This document shows positions 35,917-48,887 of a stretch of 60,000 nucleotides of DNA, in pieces. A model generated the notes under the pieces. The model ran no database searches and had not been told where the DNA came from. It saw only the letters and a list, made by a program, of their open reading frames with translations. This DNA is from Lineus longissimus (taxonomy: Eukaryota > Nemertea > Pilidiophora > Heteronemertea > Lineidae). How positions within the stretch are numbered: the stretch's first letter is position 1; every line of letters begins with the position of its first letter. The stretch covers positions 12,462,501 through 12,522,500 of the forward strand of contig NC_088320.1 of assembly GCF_910592395.1 (NCBI RefSeq), given 5' to 3'. The translations under genes and the position numbers were made by a program.

Positions 35917-36603
35917 GGGCCCGTATTCATAAAGCTACTTAAGTCAAAGTAGGGCACCTAAAATGCATCTTCAGTTTAGGTGGTATTTACTTCAAAGAAG
36001 TCATATTCATAGATAGGCTTAAGTCAGGTGGCCCACTCAAATCGAATCTTAGATTTGAGACACCTCCGGGGCAGTCTTAACTCTATGTGGACTGGTTTTT
36101 TTTAGTTCGTTTTGAGCACGGCGCTCATCGAAGATGATTTGGTTGATGTTGGCTTGGCAACATGAAACTGCACGCGGAAGTGCAATTCGCCTCCATCCAC
36201 TGGACTTCCAAAACGACTTATAATTATATCAGCGATATCGGTTTGATCAGCAAACATTCTTCTTGTGAGCGATGACCTTGAATCGGAAACGAGGAGGAAT
36301 TACGCGCTGCCTCCTGAGTTAAGTTGCTTGCGACTCTTCGGTTTTACAATTTTCACGCTTGTGGATCATTCCAACAGGTTACTGGTGATACTGTCCACAT
36401 TCCCCAACCAGCCACGAGTCGAGTAATTGCGGAGGTAACAACCTCACCGAACCACATTTCTGAAACAAGATGACACTCCTCAATTATCTGTTTTTATTGC
36501 CAGATTCCTCGATTTCACGGTGTTAAAGGTATGGTCGATCGAATGCATACAATGTATTTGGATTCTAGGACACTTAAGTTGAGAAATTTATGAATGTGGG
36601 CCC
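35917..36603. mobile_element. MITE with GGGCCC ends and ATTCATAAA subterminal word
   Basis: The left end GGGCCCGTATTCATAAAGC...CTTAAG matches the inverted right end CTTAAG...AAATTTATGAATGTGGGCCC at 36574-36603. An extra inverted half-copy lies just outside the left end (35879-35913), giving a local palindrome. No transposase is present. Confidence 0.65.
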
Positions 36604-38160
36604 TGCTGATGTCAGTCGAGATATCCATTTCTCCACGTTATTAAGCAACTTCGTTATGAGGACCTGTCCTAATCCCCACAACCGGGAAGATGTCCTGATA
36701 GTGAGGAAAAAGTTTATTTGGGTTCCCCATAACAACGTGCTAACAAAAGTGTGTACTCTTCACTTACCTCTAAGTAAGTGAAAAATGAATACAAATACAT
36801 GGATAATCCAATGAATTTATTCTGGTATAATTAAATTAAACAGTTGACGTCAATATGAAAGTTAGTAATTTTTATAAAAACATCAAACACTATATTAACA
36901 ATATTTCTAGACCAATGTTTAAACTAAACATTTTGAATTTCGAAAGATCCTTGTGCCTTCGTAATATTGAATTTAAGCAACTGGACGAATTCGGCAAAGT
37001 CTCGTCTTGAAAGCCACAGTGCTCGAGACCTGACCTGGCCGATCACTGGTTCAGAGGTCACCACGATATTGGCAAGCTTTTTGGCATGTTTGGTCGGTTT
37101 GTAAACATTTCTCTTCAGTAGGCCTATAAAGATTTGGATTATAAATGCCCCTGATCGAGGTCTAATACAAAAAAGTCCCAGTTATTTTAAGGGTGCATTA
37201 AATGACAGATGATCCTGTGTGATAAATCTCAATGCCTCTTTGTTCCTATCAAACATATCAAATGCGCCCCGCACCTTTAAGTTGGGAAGGATGTCTAGTT
37301 ACAGATTTACTGCTTTTCTATGTCATAGGACCAATGCTAAAGTATGCCCTCAGTGAACTTATCGCAGCATACGCTAGATAATAAACCTGTTTGCAAAAGA
37401 CGAATAATTTACGACAAATGGATTCCCTCTCCGTGCAATACAAAAAAACTAAAGGACTGTTCCTTCTTCTTTTGTGGTCAATTTTACACAGGCTCTGTTT
37501 ATATAACCCATTAACACACGACCAATGCGAATCCCGCACCTCAACGTACAGAAGACGACATATCATCAGTTCACGAAAAAACGATTTTGCTCGAGAAATA
37601 AACCACACAGAATGGAAAATACCTGAATTAATTGCACTGCGTCAATATACACGATTACACGTAAAATCTGTATTTCCTCAGTCCTACAAAAATGATAAAC
37701 ATTTAAGATGTCGGCTTTGGGAATATCACATTCCTCGGGTCAGGAAAAATTCCTTGCAAATATCTATATTTGATGGGATGGCAGACTATCTTTACTAAAG
37801 CACTAAACGATGGATGTTATATACCAGTAGATAACATTCTAACATTAGTTTTGGGACCTGATACAACATGTACGTACAAGGGAAGTAAAAATAGCCTTGA
37901 GTTTTGTCGGGTGCACCCTGAATAACTTGATGGATTCGTCAGGTTAGGATTATACTGTAGCCTGAACAACTGTAATGCGACACCTCCCTATAGAGACAGC
38001 AAGTGTCAGTCCCAGGAAACCCGTTAATAAAGAGGTTCTACTGCATTTAAAATGCAAGAATTGTCTTAAATCTTGTCCATGTACATCAGTTTTAACATGC
38101 CTAGTAACACAATCAAAGTTAGCACAGAGTGACATTAGCACCAGTGTTTAAAACAAACAT
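36604..38160. other. Intergenic sequence, one unsupported ORF
   Basis: A + strand ORF of 135 codons (37391-37798) begins at MQKTNNLRQM and has mixed composition, but I see no family motif, no splice support and no duplicate. The rest is featureless. Confidence 0.25.
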
Positions 38161-38171
38161 TTAACTTGACT

Positions 38172-38475
38172 GATTTTCCCTCGGGAAAAGTGGTAAATGC
38201 AACAGTAAATATTGATAAATAACCTGCAAGTACTAAATGCATAGATTTAACATAAATAATTTCCCATCGATAATTTTTAATGAATTTAAAAAGCCATGCT
38301 TCCAAAAAAAGTCATGATAGACGCTGACTTTCGATGGATTATATTGCCTTGAATGGCTTTCCATTTCAATGCAGCTAAATCAGGCAAAACATATTTAGAT
38401 GCTTTACATCAAATATTACATTTGATAATTTCCATTCCGACTAATTTGTTTTATGATTCCAGGCGAGCCTGCATA
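38172..38475 (+). repeat. Dispersed direct repeat, copy 1
   Basis: About 300 bp match 39348-39667 in the same orientation, including AAATGCAACAGTAAATATTG and GATAGACGCTGA. Copy 2 has a small internal duplication of AGATTTAACATAAA. Confidence 0.8.
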
Positions 38476-39244
38476 GCCTTTTATCAGGCCCCTTTCGGTT
38501 TTGTAATCAACATTATCAACTGAATTTGGATGGCTTTCCATCCCAATGATTTGTAAACGTGTTGATTACAAAGTGACACACTCAGATTATCATTATTCTA
38601 TTTCGGTTTTAAAAATAACCTCCTATGATATTAATTTAGTCAATTCGTAAGTCCACATCGTTTTGGGCTATATGGAGCGCAAACTGTTCCTAGTTCCCTT
38701 AATTTCAGCGTTATTCAGGAGGGTATTCTCACGTACTCGAATCTTCGAAACCTTGCTGTCCAGGTCACTAGTGGAAAGACGAATGCAGCTGCCGACCACA
38801 GGTTAATGAGCCCTCGTAACCTTTTCGTGTCGTGCCTGCAACAAAAAAACAGAACATTCACATTTCATATTTAGATAATTGTCATAATTATCAATGTAAT
38901 ATCTCCTCTTAGTGAAGTTGAACTCTGTTACACAATATCCCAACCGAAACTGTATTTGCGCCGTACGAAAACAAAATTTGCCACCGTTCATCCTGGGTAT
39001 TTCGCACTGGGAGAAAGCCTCTTTTCATGGCGCAACATTGATGCTAGAGTGATCAGTGTGGGGATTCGGACAGTGTGAGCAAATCACCGTCCACTATGGT
39101 CACCAAAATTGCTAGCAGACGACAGCAAATAAATTGAAAGCACAGGCAGATTCAACCGCGAATATATAAACATTATGGCCGAACTCGCTGAGTACAATGC
39201 TGCCACTGCTTCTATGCAACTCCCAGTTGCATAATGAAGAGGGT

Positions 39245-39820
39245 AAAGGTGACGGACTGGATTACTTTCTTTGAGAGTCGGATATGCCTACATTTGGTCA
39301 CTGAATACATTGTTCAAACGCTGCAAAATTGCAATATTCTTCCAGGATTTTCCCTCAGAAAAAGTGCTAAATGCAACAGTAAATATTGATAAATAACCTG
39401 CAAGTACTAAATGCATAGATTTAACATAAATACTAAGATTTAACATAAACACTGTCCCCATCGATAATTTTGAATGAATTTAAAACGCCATGCTTCCAAA
39501 AAGTCATGATAGACGCTGAATTTCGATGGATTTTATTGCCTTGAATGGCTTTCAATTTCAATGCAGCTAAATCAGGCAAAACCTATTCAGATTCTTTACA
39601 TCAAATATTACATTGGAGGATTTCCATTCCCACAAATTTGTTTTATGATTCTGGGCGAGCCTGCATATGGACTGTGGCCGAAATGACATCACTTCTTTCT
39701 ATCACAAAACAAGTGGAGAGGTGACGGATTACTTTCATTGAGAGTCAGATATATACCTTCACCAACAACATTCGTTCGTCACTTATAGTATACATTGTTG
39801 AAACGCTGACCAATGCACTG
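39245..39820 (+). repeat. Direct repeat copy 2 bracketed by a second duplicated segment
   Basis: Copy 2 of the 38172-38475 repeat lies at 39348-39667. It is bracketed by two copies of another segment, with GTGACGGA..TTACTTTC.TTGAGAGTC at about 39250 and 39725, each ending in ACATTGTT.AAACGCTG. This is a nested duplication. Confidence 0.65.
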
Positions 39821-40364
39821 AACCAGTCAATAAGTTGGGCTTCAGCGTCGCTCATCAGATGTGGAGTGCATTTAGCACATTCCTGTGCAGGCATATAATT
39901 TCGATGTAGCCTCTGATCAAAGTGAGTGGCAGAATATGTACGCGAGCATGATCTACTCGCGAAAATATCCTAATACCGGACAATTTTCGAGACTAGTCAG
40001 ATCTGAGGTAAATTGGGGAATGATCATTGGGTATACCAGAATGATTGTACCCCTTCATAGAAAATCTTTATTACACGCATTATAATATTGATTATATTAC
40101 TCGAACATTATCAAAAGAGACAACCGATCATGCTTACCGTCGATTTTAGTTGATTACTTTCTAAGATACCCCGTGCCTTCATGTACATGTATATGTAGTG
40201 TTCAGGCGTTTTTTGCATTTTTTAGTTTGTATCAGAGCCATGGTTTCAATGCTTTTCACATGCTCCCCGAAGAGAAATGTGTCGACCTGTTGTAAATTAT
40301 TGTTTGGAATACTTAAAGATGGGGGATGGGGGGTCATTTCATCTTAACACCTACCTGAATATCG

Positions 40365-40603
40365 TCATTCCTTCACAACTCTAACAAAAAATTCTCCAAC
40401 CTTGTATATAAGGTGTTCTATGACCTCGACACATTCTTGAAGGCAATAGCACCTTATGGCATCCATTCTGTCTATGATACAATCCTCCACATCGAAGTCC
40501 CTATTTGCACAATACTCAAGTGCAACGATGAATGTGTACGGAGATACGAAGCATATTGTCCACATCTGACTCATCTTGCTGTCTGTTTCCTGATTCTGAA
40601 GAA
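40365..40603 (-). CDS. Possible 3'-terminal exon of an unknown gene
   Basis: A strong TTTCTTTTCTTCAG acceptor precedes an 79-codon open frame that starts NQETDSKMSQMW and continues ALEYCANRDFDVEDC...CLQECVEVIEHLIYKVGEFF to a TGA at 40365. Composition is protein-like, with several cysteines. I found no upstream exon in phase and do not recognise the family. It could be a chance frame. Confidence 0.35.
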
Positions 40604-40942
40604 AAGAAATACAATATAAGTTGACTTCTTTCCTATGAAACCAATCGAATTCATGTTCAAGATGCAATGGAAAATGCTTTAACGGGTTTCTACAATTCAA
40701 TTTATTTCTTGGAGACGGCCTCACTCTGCCATGGGGACACCAGGGGGACACCATGGAACTCCGGTATTCTGTATACCTTCCTGGTGCGAACCATGGTGAT
40801 ATATGAATATGATGTGATATGATATGTTCAAAACCGTTTTAACGTTATTTTCCTTATTTCTAGTTGAACATGTTCGAAGTCCCCATAAAACTCTTTGTAC
40901 AGACGTGCGTTATGTGTACACACTGCACGTTGTTAACCTGCA

Positions 40943-42204
40943 CAATGGGTGAGGTCAGAACTCCGTGTATGTTATGTGTTACGTGTTAGTGTTACAGATC
41001 TGTCACAGATCTGTAACACTAACCACCAATTCTGACCTCGAGATAAACACCGGTGTGACACTGCTGTTAGTGTTACAGATCTGTTAAAAATCATACATTC
41101 TAACAGCTCCTGTAACATGCGGTGTTACACCTAACAGATCTGTAACAGGACATGTTAACTTAATCATAGCAAACTGAAATCTGTTAAGCTTGTTTTTTGA
41201 ATATTTTTTTTGTTTCCAGACGAATCAGCTAGGGGTTTTCACTAAATTTGTTCGAAATAACTATTCTTACTGTCAAACATCTTGTCAGTAATGCATTCTC
41301 ATTGTGGTAGATTTTGGAAACTTTAACCACTAGGTGGTTAAGGATCTGTTAAACGTTCTGGAGGTCAGAATACTGCCTGTTAGTGTTAGTGTTAGCAGCC
41401 ATCTTTGATTGGTTTGTTGAATCCTGAAAGATGATTTTCGAGCCAGATTTGCAAGTTGTTGCTGTTCAGAGAGCTGAAAACTTTGTTCGCACGCCTGCTA
41501 GTAGCACAGAACCTACAGAGAGGCACATACGACTCACAGAAGAGCAGCTTAATGGGTTAGTGGACGAATTCCATGCCTGGAGAAATCAAGGCAGAGCCCT
41601 TCTTACCACCTCAAAGGAAATGATGGAAACTTTTCTCATGTATATCGCATCTGGTGGATATTACAGACAGGTTGGGTATGATGTGGGCAAGGCAAAGCCA
41701 ACAGTTATCGCAAATCTTCATCTTGTAGCCAGATTTTTCATGGACATAGCGCCTCAGCATGTGTTTTTTCCCCAGCCTGCTGAATTCGATGAACTCTGTC
41801 GTGATTTAATTGATATCAATGGGGATATTCGCCGAGTTCTGCTATACATCGATGGTGTGATTATTAGGATTCAGAGGCCAGATCACGCTGGAAATGCGTA
41901 CTTCTGTGGTAGAAATGGAAAAAGCTGCGATTCCTTGAATTTGCAGTATTTAGTCGATAAGCATGCTTGTATTCGCCATGTGATTAGCGGAATAAGTGGT
42001 GCCACTCATGATAAAACTGCTGCCGAGTGAACACTGCTAACACCATGTTAACAGGCTGCTAACAGCCTGTTAACATGCTGCTAATGTTAACAGGCTGTTA
42101 GCCAGAACTGCATGTTTGGTGGTTCAGATTAACAGGGATGTTAACATATCTGTAACACTAACACGTAACACATAACATACACGGAGTTCTGACCTCACCC
42201 ATTG
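40943..42204 (+). mobile_element. Harbinger-type DNA element, 1.26 kb, with perfect 56-bp ends
   Basis: The left end CAATGGGTGAGGTCAGAACT... is matched base for base for at least 56 bp by the inverted right end ...AGTTCTGACCTCACCCATTG. Inside each end are arrays of GTTAACAG/CTGTAACA words in both orientations (40985-41170 and 42030-42160). The middle holds a truncated Harbinger transposase. Near-identical ends point to recent mobility in trans. No clean 3-bp target duplication was found. Confidence 0.8.
41431..42030 (+). pseudogene. Truncated Harbinger (HARBI1-like) transposase
   Basis: A 199-codon ATG ORF has a helix-turn-helix-like N-terminal half (residues about 40-100, YYRQVGYDVGKAKPTVIANL) followed by the DDE_Tnp_4 start: LYIDGVIIRI (first Asp, about residue 139) and the block DSLNLQYLVDKHACIRHV...GATHDK (second Asp). 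The third catalytic acid and the rest of the domain, about 150 residues in intact relatives, are missing. The ORF ends at a stop directly before the subterminal array. It cannot be catalytic, but it could still bind DNA. Confidence 0.7.
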
Positions 42205-42899
42205 TCTCTTTCAAGTCAGGTAACGTGGGAAAACCAGTCAAAACATTAGGCCTATACATCGCGTTTTTGGGTTAGGTGGCCATAGGGGAGGTTAATTCTC
42301 TTGATTGCCCCTCTACCAGTCAGGGATGGCCTTATATCACCTTTGAGTTTACATTAGTAGCCTGCCTAAGTACAGTTTAGTCAAGTTAACGAAAGATGAG
42401 AGAACATTTTGACTAAAGCTCGATGTAACCCTTCAAACGCCGGTGATTTAGCATAAAAAAAACGTTTTCTTCGTACGCAATTTTGCTTGCTCATGCTATA
42501 TAGTTGCGTTGGCTACTTTTGCAATTGTACAGGGAAATACAAGGGGTGACAGCTTATTATGTAATCGCCCGTCATACCTTCATACAACTTGATCAACTGC
42601 GAATGATACAAGTGCAATGAATTATGTATGACAGATTTTGCCTACGAATGATGCTTGAAATCACAGGAACGACATATCATAGCAAAAGAAAGTCGGTAGA
42701 CGTTTTTTAACCTCAGGCCAATGTGGGGCTCTGTTCGTTTCACCGCATCATAGGAAAAATAACCTGCATTTAAAAAAAATTAAAAATAATCTCAGTTGGG
42801 ACAAAGACGTAATTTTCGTGGACAGACCCATCTCTCACCAGGGTCTGACCACATTCCTGAATTTATGTTTGTCACTACAATTAGGCCAAAGAAAGACAA
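42205..42899. other. Intergenic sequence before the 1.2-kb tandem array
   Basis: No exon or element end recognised. Confidence 0.3.
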
Positions 42900-45800
42900 G
42901 ACATGTGGAAAACCTCAAGATCAGTGAAAAGCCATATATGTGTTAGGTGTACATAAATGTACTGTACTTTTTTACCAAGTTTACCGGAATGTTTTTCTTT
43001 CACAATGTCACCGTAACGTAGGAAAATTACCTAAGTATATATATTGCAATTTTGCTGGCTGCGTGGACTCAGGCCCACGGTCATACAGCGCTCATGCTAA
43101 TGAGTAGTACTTGACGTCAAAGATGGAAATGAAGACCAAATAACCTTTATACAGATGTACGCTATGTTTACGCGCTGTCCGTTTTGACCGAGTCAGGACG
43201 TCAATTGAAATATGAGTCCTTATACAATGTAGGATACGTAACGAAATAAAGATGTACAGGGTCAAAACATACACGAACGCATTTTTTACCTGAGCCCTAA
43301 TGAGAAAAACTCGAGGTCAACAGAGAGACCTTTATTAGGGTCTTACATACAGCTTTTTCGCTGTATGTAAAACAAAGAGTCAGGGGGAGGCAACCTCTGT
43401 GGACGCATGGACCCTCACTCATCATTTTCTTCCACACTCGACCCTATAATAGGGTGTCATGAAATTCAAAGATATGACATCTTTTGGTACATGCATGCAT
43501 GCAGGTAGAAAAACATCGGTGTCAACGTAATACTCTTAATACTGATGCACGTTAGGTGTACAAACTGTACACTTTTACCGCGTTAGTTCATTTTTGATAA
43601 GACTCTCTCTCTCATGAATGAAACTAGTCATTCGCACGGCGGTTAGATTTCCGTGCATCAAAGGGTTAAATGTCAACGTTACAAAAGGAAAATACTAGGC
43701 CTACAAATATTTTTTAAGATGGGGTATGAGGAAATATCAGTGAAAAAGCCCTATATTCGGGTGCAGGTTGTGTGGCCACACTGTACGTTTTTACCGTGTT
43801 AGTTCATTTTTGAAGATATATACTAATTCTCACTCATAAAAGAAACTGATCAGTCGCTTGGCATCTTGATCTCCGTGCTTAAAGGGTTAAATGTCCACGT
43901 AACGAAAGGAAAATAATACATTTGTCAAAAAACACCTCAAAGATTTTCTAAGATGGGGTATGAGGAAATATTATTGGGAGGGCCGTAAGTGCAGGTTATC
44001 TGGACACGCTGTTCGTTTTAACATCGTTTGTTCATTTTGATTATCTCTCACAAAAGAAACTGATCATTCGCTTGGCGGCTAGATCTCCGATAAGACATGT
44101 GGAAAACCTCAAGATCAGCGAAAAGCCATATGCATGTATGTGTTAGGTGTACAAAAATGTACTGTACTTTTTTACCGAGTTAACAGGAATGTTTTTCTTT
44201 CACAATGTCACCGTAACGTAGGAAAATTACCTAAGTATATATATTTTGCAATATTGCTGGCTGCGTGGACCCAGGCCCACGGTCATACAGCGCTCATGCT
44301 CATGAGTAGTACTTGACGTCAAAGATGGATATGAAGACCAAATAACCTTGATACAGATGTACGCTATGTTTACGCGCTGTCCGTTTTGACCGAGTCAGGA
44401 CGTCAATTGAGATATCAGTCCTTATACAATGTAGGATACGCAACGAAATAAAGATGTACAGGGTCAAAAAATACACGAACGCATTTTTTACCTGAGCCCT
44501 AATGAGAAAAACTCGAGGTCAACAGAGAGCCCTTTATTAGGGTCTTACATACAGCTTTTTCGCTGTATGTAAAACAAAGAGTCAGGGGGAGGCAACCTCT
44601 GTGGACGCATGGACCCTCACTCATCATTTTCTTCCACACTCCACCCTATAATAGGGTGTCATGAAATTCAAAGATATGACATCTTTTGGTACATGCATGC
44701 ATGCAGGTAGAAAAACATCGGTGTCAACGCAATACTCTTAATACTGATGCACGTTAGGTGTACAAACTGTACACTTTTACCGCGTTAGTTCATTTTTGAT
44801 AAGACTCTCTCTCTCATGGATGAAACTAATCATTCGCACGGCGGTTAGATTTCCGTGCATCAAAGGGTTAAATGTCAACGTTACAAAAGGAAAATACTAG
44901 GCCTACAAATATTTATTAAGATGGGGTATGAGGAAATATCAGTGAAAAAGCCCTATATTCGGGTTCAGGTTGTGTGTCCACACTGTACGTTTTTACCGCG
45001 TTAGTTCATTTTGAAGAAATATACTAATTCTAACTCATAAAAGAAACTGATCAGTCGCTTGGCATCTAGATCTCCGTGCTTAAAGGGTTAAATGTCCACG
45101 TAACGAAGGGAAAATAATACCATTTGTCAAAAAACACCTCAAAGATTTTCTAAGATGGGGTATGAGGAAATATTATTGGGAGGGCCGTAAGTGCAGGTTA
45201 TCTGGACACGCTGTTCGTTTTAACATCGTTTGTTTATTTTGATTATCTCTCACAAAAGAAACTGATCATTCGCTTGGCGGCTAGATCTCCGATAAGACAT
45301 GTGGAAAACCTCAAGATCAGCGAAAAGCCATATGCATGTATGTGTTAGGTGTACAAAAATGTACTGTACTTTTTTACCGAGTTAACAGGAATGTTTTTCT
45401 TTCACAATGTCACCGTAACGTAGGAAAATTACCTAAGTATATATATTTTGCAATTTTGCTGGCTGCGTGGACTCAGGCCCACGGTCATACAGCGCTCATG
45501 CTCATGCATGAGTAGTACTTGACGTCAAAGATGGAAATGAAGACCAAATAACCTTGATACAGATGTACGCTATGTTTACGCGCTGTCCGTTTGACCGAGT
45601 CAGGACGTCAATTGAGATATCAGTCCTTATACAATGTAGGATACGTAACGAAATAAAGATGTACAGGGTCAAAAAATACACGAACGCATTTTTTACCTGA
45701 GCCCTAATGAGAAAAACTCGAGGTCAACAGAGAGCCCTTTATTAGGGTCTTACATACAGCTTTTTCGCTGTATGTAAAACAAAGAGTCAGGGGGAGGCAA

Positions 45801-46504
45801 CCTCTGTGGACGCATGGACCCTCACTCATCATTTTCTTCCACACTCCACCCTATAATAGGGTGTCATGAAATTCAAAGATATGACATCTTTTGGTACATG
45901 CATGCATGCAGGTAGAAAAACATCGGTGTCAACGCAATACTCTTAATACTGATGCACGTTAGGTGTACAAACTGTACACTTTTACCGCGTTAGTTCATTT
46001 TGATAATACTCTCTCTCTCATGGATGAAACTAATCATTCGCACGGCGGTTAGATTTCCGTGCATCAAAGGGTTAAATGTCAACGTGACACGAGGAAAATA
46101 CTAGGCCTACAAATATTTTTTAAGATGGGGTATGAGGAAATATCAGTGAAAAAGCCCTATATTCAGGTGCAGGTTGTGTGGCCACACTGTATTTACGTTT
46201 TTACAGCTAGCGTTAGTTCATTTTTGAAGATATATACTAATTCTCTCTCACGAAAGAAACTGATCAGTCGCTTGGCATCTTGATCTCCGTGCTTAAAGGG
46301 TTAAATGTCCACGTAACGAAAGGAAAATAATACAATTTGTCAAAAAACACCTCAAATATTTTCTAAGATGGGGTATGAGGAAATATTATTGGGAGGGCCG
46401 TAAGTGTAGGTTATCTGGACACGCTGTTCGTTTTAACATCGTTTGTTCATTTTGATTATCTCTCACAAAAGAAACTGATCATTCGCTTGGCGGCTAGATC
46501 TCCG
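42900..46504 (+). repeat. Three tandem units of about 1.2 kb
   Basis: Units start with GACATGTGGAAAACCTCAAG at 42900, 44094 and 45296 (1,194, 1,202 and about 1,209 bp) and are nearly identical. Each unit contains two related subunits built on AAAGGGTTAAATGTC...AAGATGGGGTATGAGGAAATAT. A diverged extra subunit follows at 46505-46592. Each unit carries a perfect hairpin. No open reading frame is conserved. Confidence 0.9.
43343..43370. other. Perfect 11-bp hairpin, conserved in each tandem unit
   Basis: TTACATACAGC and GCTGTATGTAA flank a 6-nt TTTTTC loop. Identical copies occur at 44545-44572 and 45750-45777. A smaller GACC..TTTATTAGGGTC pairing lies just upstream in each unit. Confidence 0.7.
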
Positions 46505-46603
46505 GCTTAAAGTGTTATTATGTCAATGTTCGAAAGATAAATCCAATGTATATCTGTCAAAAACACTACAAAGATTTTCTAAGATGAGGCATCAGTGGCC
46601 ACT

Positions 46604-47115
46604 CTACCCTACGCTCACTTGCACAAGGGCCACGGAGAGACTGTCATTGTGTGGAATGATTTTTATATCCAAGTGGTAGCGATATTTATTTGTGAACCAA
46701 GAAATTTGTTTTGCTCTCTTCCCAATCACTGCGTATGACGACGGGCACTCTATCGATTCCTTTCTTGAATTCAAAGTATAGTACATCAAAATCGTATTCT
46801 CTATCTACACTAGCAGACAAAAATTATCTAAACATTTCACAAAGTTCGTTGTTGTGCCTTTGCCTGCTCTGAAACCTAATTAGTTTTTGGATAAAAGGTT
46901 TTTAGATGCTGAAGAGCTCATAACGTGGTCTCGGATGACTGACCCCATGACTTTACATAAAATACATGTTAAGCTCACCGGTCTGTAGTTCTGGGGCTGG
47001 TCCTTGTCCCCTTTCTTAAATATGGGGCAGACGTATGCCATTTTCCAATCCTCGGGGATTTTACCGGTATCCTATGACTTTTTGAATAGCATAGAGCACG
47101 CCTCGGGAATTTTAT
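46604..47115 (-). pseudogene. Decayed LINE reverse-transcriptase fragment
   Basis: The - strand of 47115-46850 reads GKIPEDWKMAYVCPIFKKGD, then QPQNYRPVSLT and LGFRAGKGTTTNF, the finger blocks of CR1/Jockey-type reverse transcriptases, with two in-frame stops. Farther on (about 46790-46740) DVLYFEFKKGIDRVP resembles motif A with the catalytic Asp changed to Glu. It is plainly inactive. Confidence 0.7.
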
Positions 47116-47342
47116 ACTTAATGGCTGGGTTGTTCAAAGCCCCGCTAACTCTTAGCGACTGGCTAGGTACATGATAAACCCATGCTAACTTTAGGGAGTC
47201 GCTAATTGGGTTGTTCAATTTTTTTTTGCTTAGCGGGTCATTATCTCCCTGCTAAATCTGGTCATATTTAGCGGGCCCAGGGGGCACCGATATCTCCTTG
47301 CTAAGCCATCGCTAGCATTTGTCGTCTGCTCTATCATCCAAG

Positions 47343-47600
47343 ATGGCTGCGCACAGGATGCTGCTCCTGGACTTTCCAGCTCAAAATCGCAGATTTCAGC
47401 GTAATTTCCGCCACAGACCATTGCCGTTGGAGGAATTCAGTGAGATAAAATTGCAGAAAAAGTACAGATTCAATTCTGAAGGCATATATTTCATCTGTGA
47501 CTTGGTGAGGGATGATTTGATGAGGGACACGGACAGAAATCACAGCCTGAATGTGGAAACACAGGTGTTGGTCGCCCTCAAATTGTATTGTTTATTCAAG
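47343..47600 (+). pseudogene. Harbinger transposase N-terminal fragment
   Basis: From ATG 47343 the frame reads MAAHRMLLLDF, then RRFQRNFRHRPLPLEEFS and KKYRFNSEGIYFICDLV, then RNHSLNVETQVLVALKLY, the usual N-terminus of HARBI1-like transposases. After LVALKLY the match stops and the sequence passes into the segment duplicated at 59119. Upstream (47130-47280) CGCTAA/TTAGCGGG words in both orientations may be the element end. Confidence 0.6.
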
Positions 47601-47606
47601 TTCATA

Positions 47607-48730
47607 AGTCTTGCTTACTTCCTCTACCTTGAAAACTATATCATTAATTTCCCCCAGGTTGTGCGGTTTGGACATTGGCGTGCTGGACAATTCTTCCTTC
47701 GTGAAAACACTAATTGTTCATTATTGTAATTCCATTAAATTTTAGCACCGGATTTTAGGACGTAGCCTGGTTTTTCTTTTAACATGTACCAATAATTTCG
47801 TTTGGCTCCTCCTAGCGTCGAAGGAGAATTGGCATTCTTGCAGTCTTCTAGCACTTCTAACCTCTCTCCTCGTAAAACAGGCCTGATCTCAGGATGAATT
47901 TCATGCGGTATCAAAATCAAAGTTGATTGGTTTAAAAGTTTGTAATGTCCGAAGAAAAAGTGTAATACAAATGATTCGATTATGCGTTTTTAATCTCTTA
48001 GATCCAGAGGAGATTAACCAAAATCTTAACAGGAATGAGGGATCTTACGTACTCAGTGAAAGGCTAGAGTCACTAGATCTCTTCAGCCACAGACATAGGA
48101 GAGAGGTGATTTGATAAGCTTGTTCCAAATATTACACGAAACGGATTTGGCGAACCATCTGTGTGGCGGCGACGCATTACTCTCCGTATATAGGATCATG
48201 AATTTAAAAACAGACGACGTATCTGAACTCTGATATTTCCTTTAATTAATAATGCATTGCGTGAAAGATATTGTAAAACATCAGCAGCTTCAGGGTAGGG
48301 TTCATATCATTCAGCGGTTTCACAACGAAGCTAGACTCCCTGACCGGGGCAATCCATTGCGTCATCATAATTTGGTCTGCTTGTGGACTGCCACAAATAG
48401 CGGGAATTCGTGCAACTGGACGATTAGCCAATGGACATTGCTTTAACGAAACTGTAAGGGCACTTTCTGTCACCGAATCAGAATATTCGACGTATACCGC
48501 TCTGGCATTAATAGCGTAGCTGATATTTATACACTTCTTTCCAATACTGCATATCTCCCATGGTTTAGATGGTACACGCACGCACAGCGCTGTATTGTTA
48601 GTTGACGTACAATGTACCTGTGAATAAACATCAAACAACACGATTAAATGCAAACATCTTTGTACTATAAAATCTCAGGTTACATAAGCTGACTTGGAAT
48701 AAGACTACTTTAAACTTTATTTGTGCTAAT
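47607..48730 (+). repeat. Segmental duplication A, copy 1
   Basis: This segment matches 59119-59880 in direct orientation with internal deletions in the second copy. Shared text includes CTTGCTTACTTCCTCTACC, the block with AGGAATGAGGGATCTTACGT, and TTCAGGGTAGGGTTCATATC. The - strand ORF at 48653-48246 is open in copy 1 but is broken in copy 2, so I do not call it a gene. Confidence 0.7.
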
Positions 48731-48887
48731 TAGCGAAAATTGATCACAAAATGTTATTCCTACTACAGCGCTCCTTACAGCCAATTGATAAACTATCAGC
48801 ACCTCATTCACTCGCCAATTCGTTGTGGTCGTCGGTGCAAAACTTGCAGAAAGCTCAGCACTTGTCGCAGTGGTTAGGTGAGGAACA

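Noticed and set aside
37391-37798. 135-codon + strand ORF
   Set aside because: No family motif, splice sites or duplicate copy supports it.
48246-48653. 135-codon - strand ORF
   Set aside because: The duplicated copy at 59.5-59.8 kb has deletions that break the frame, and no motif is visible.
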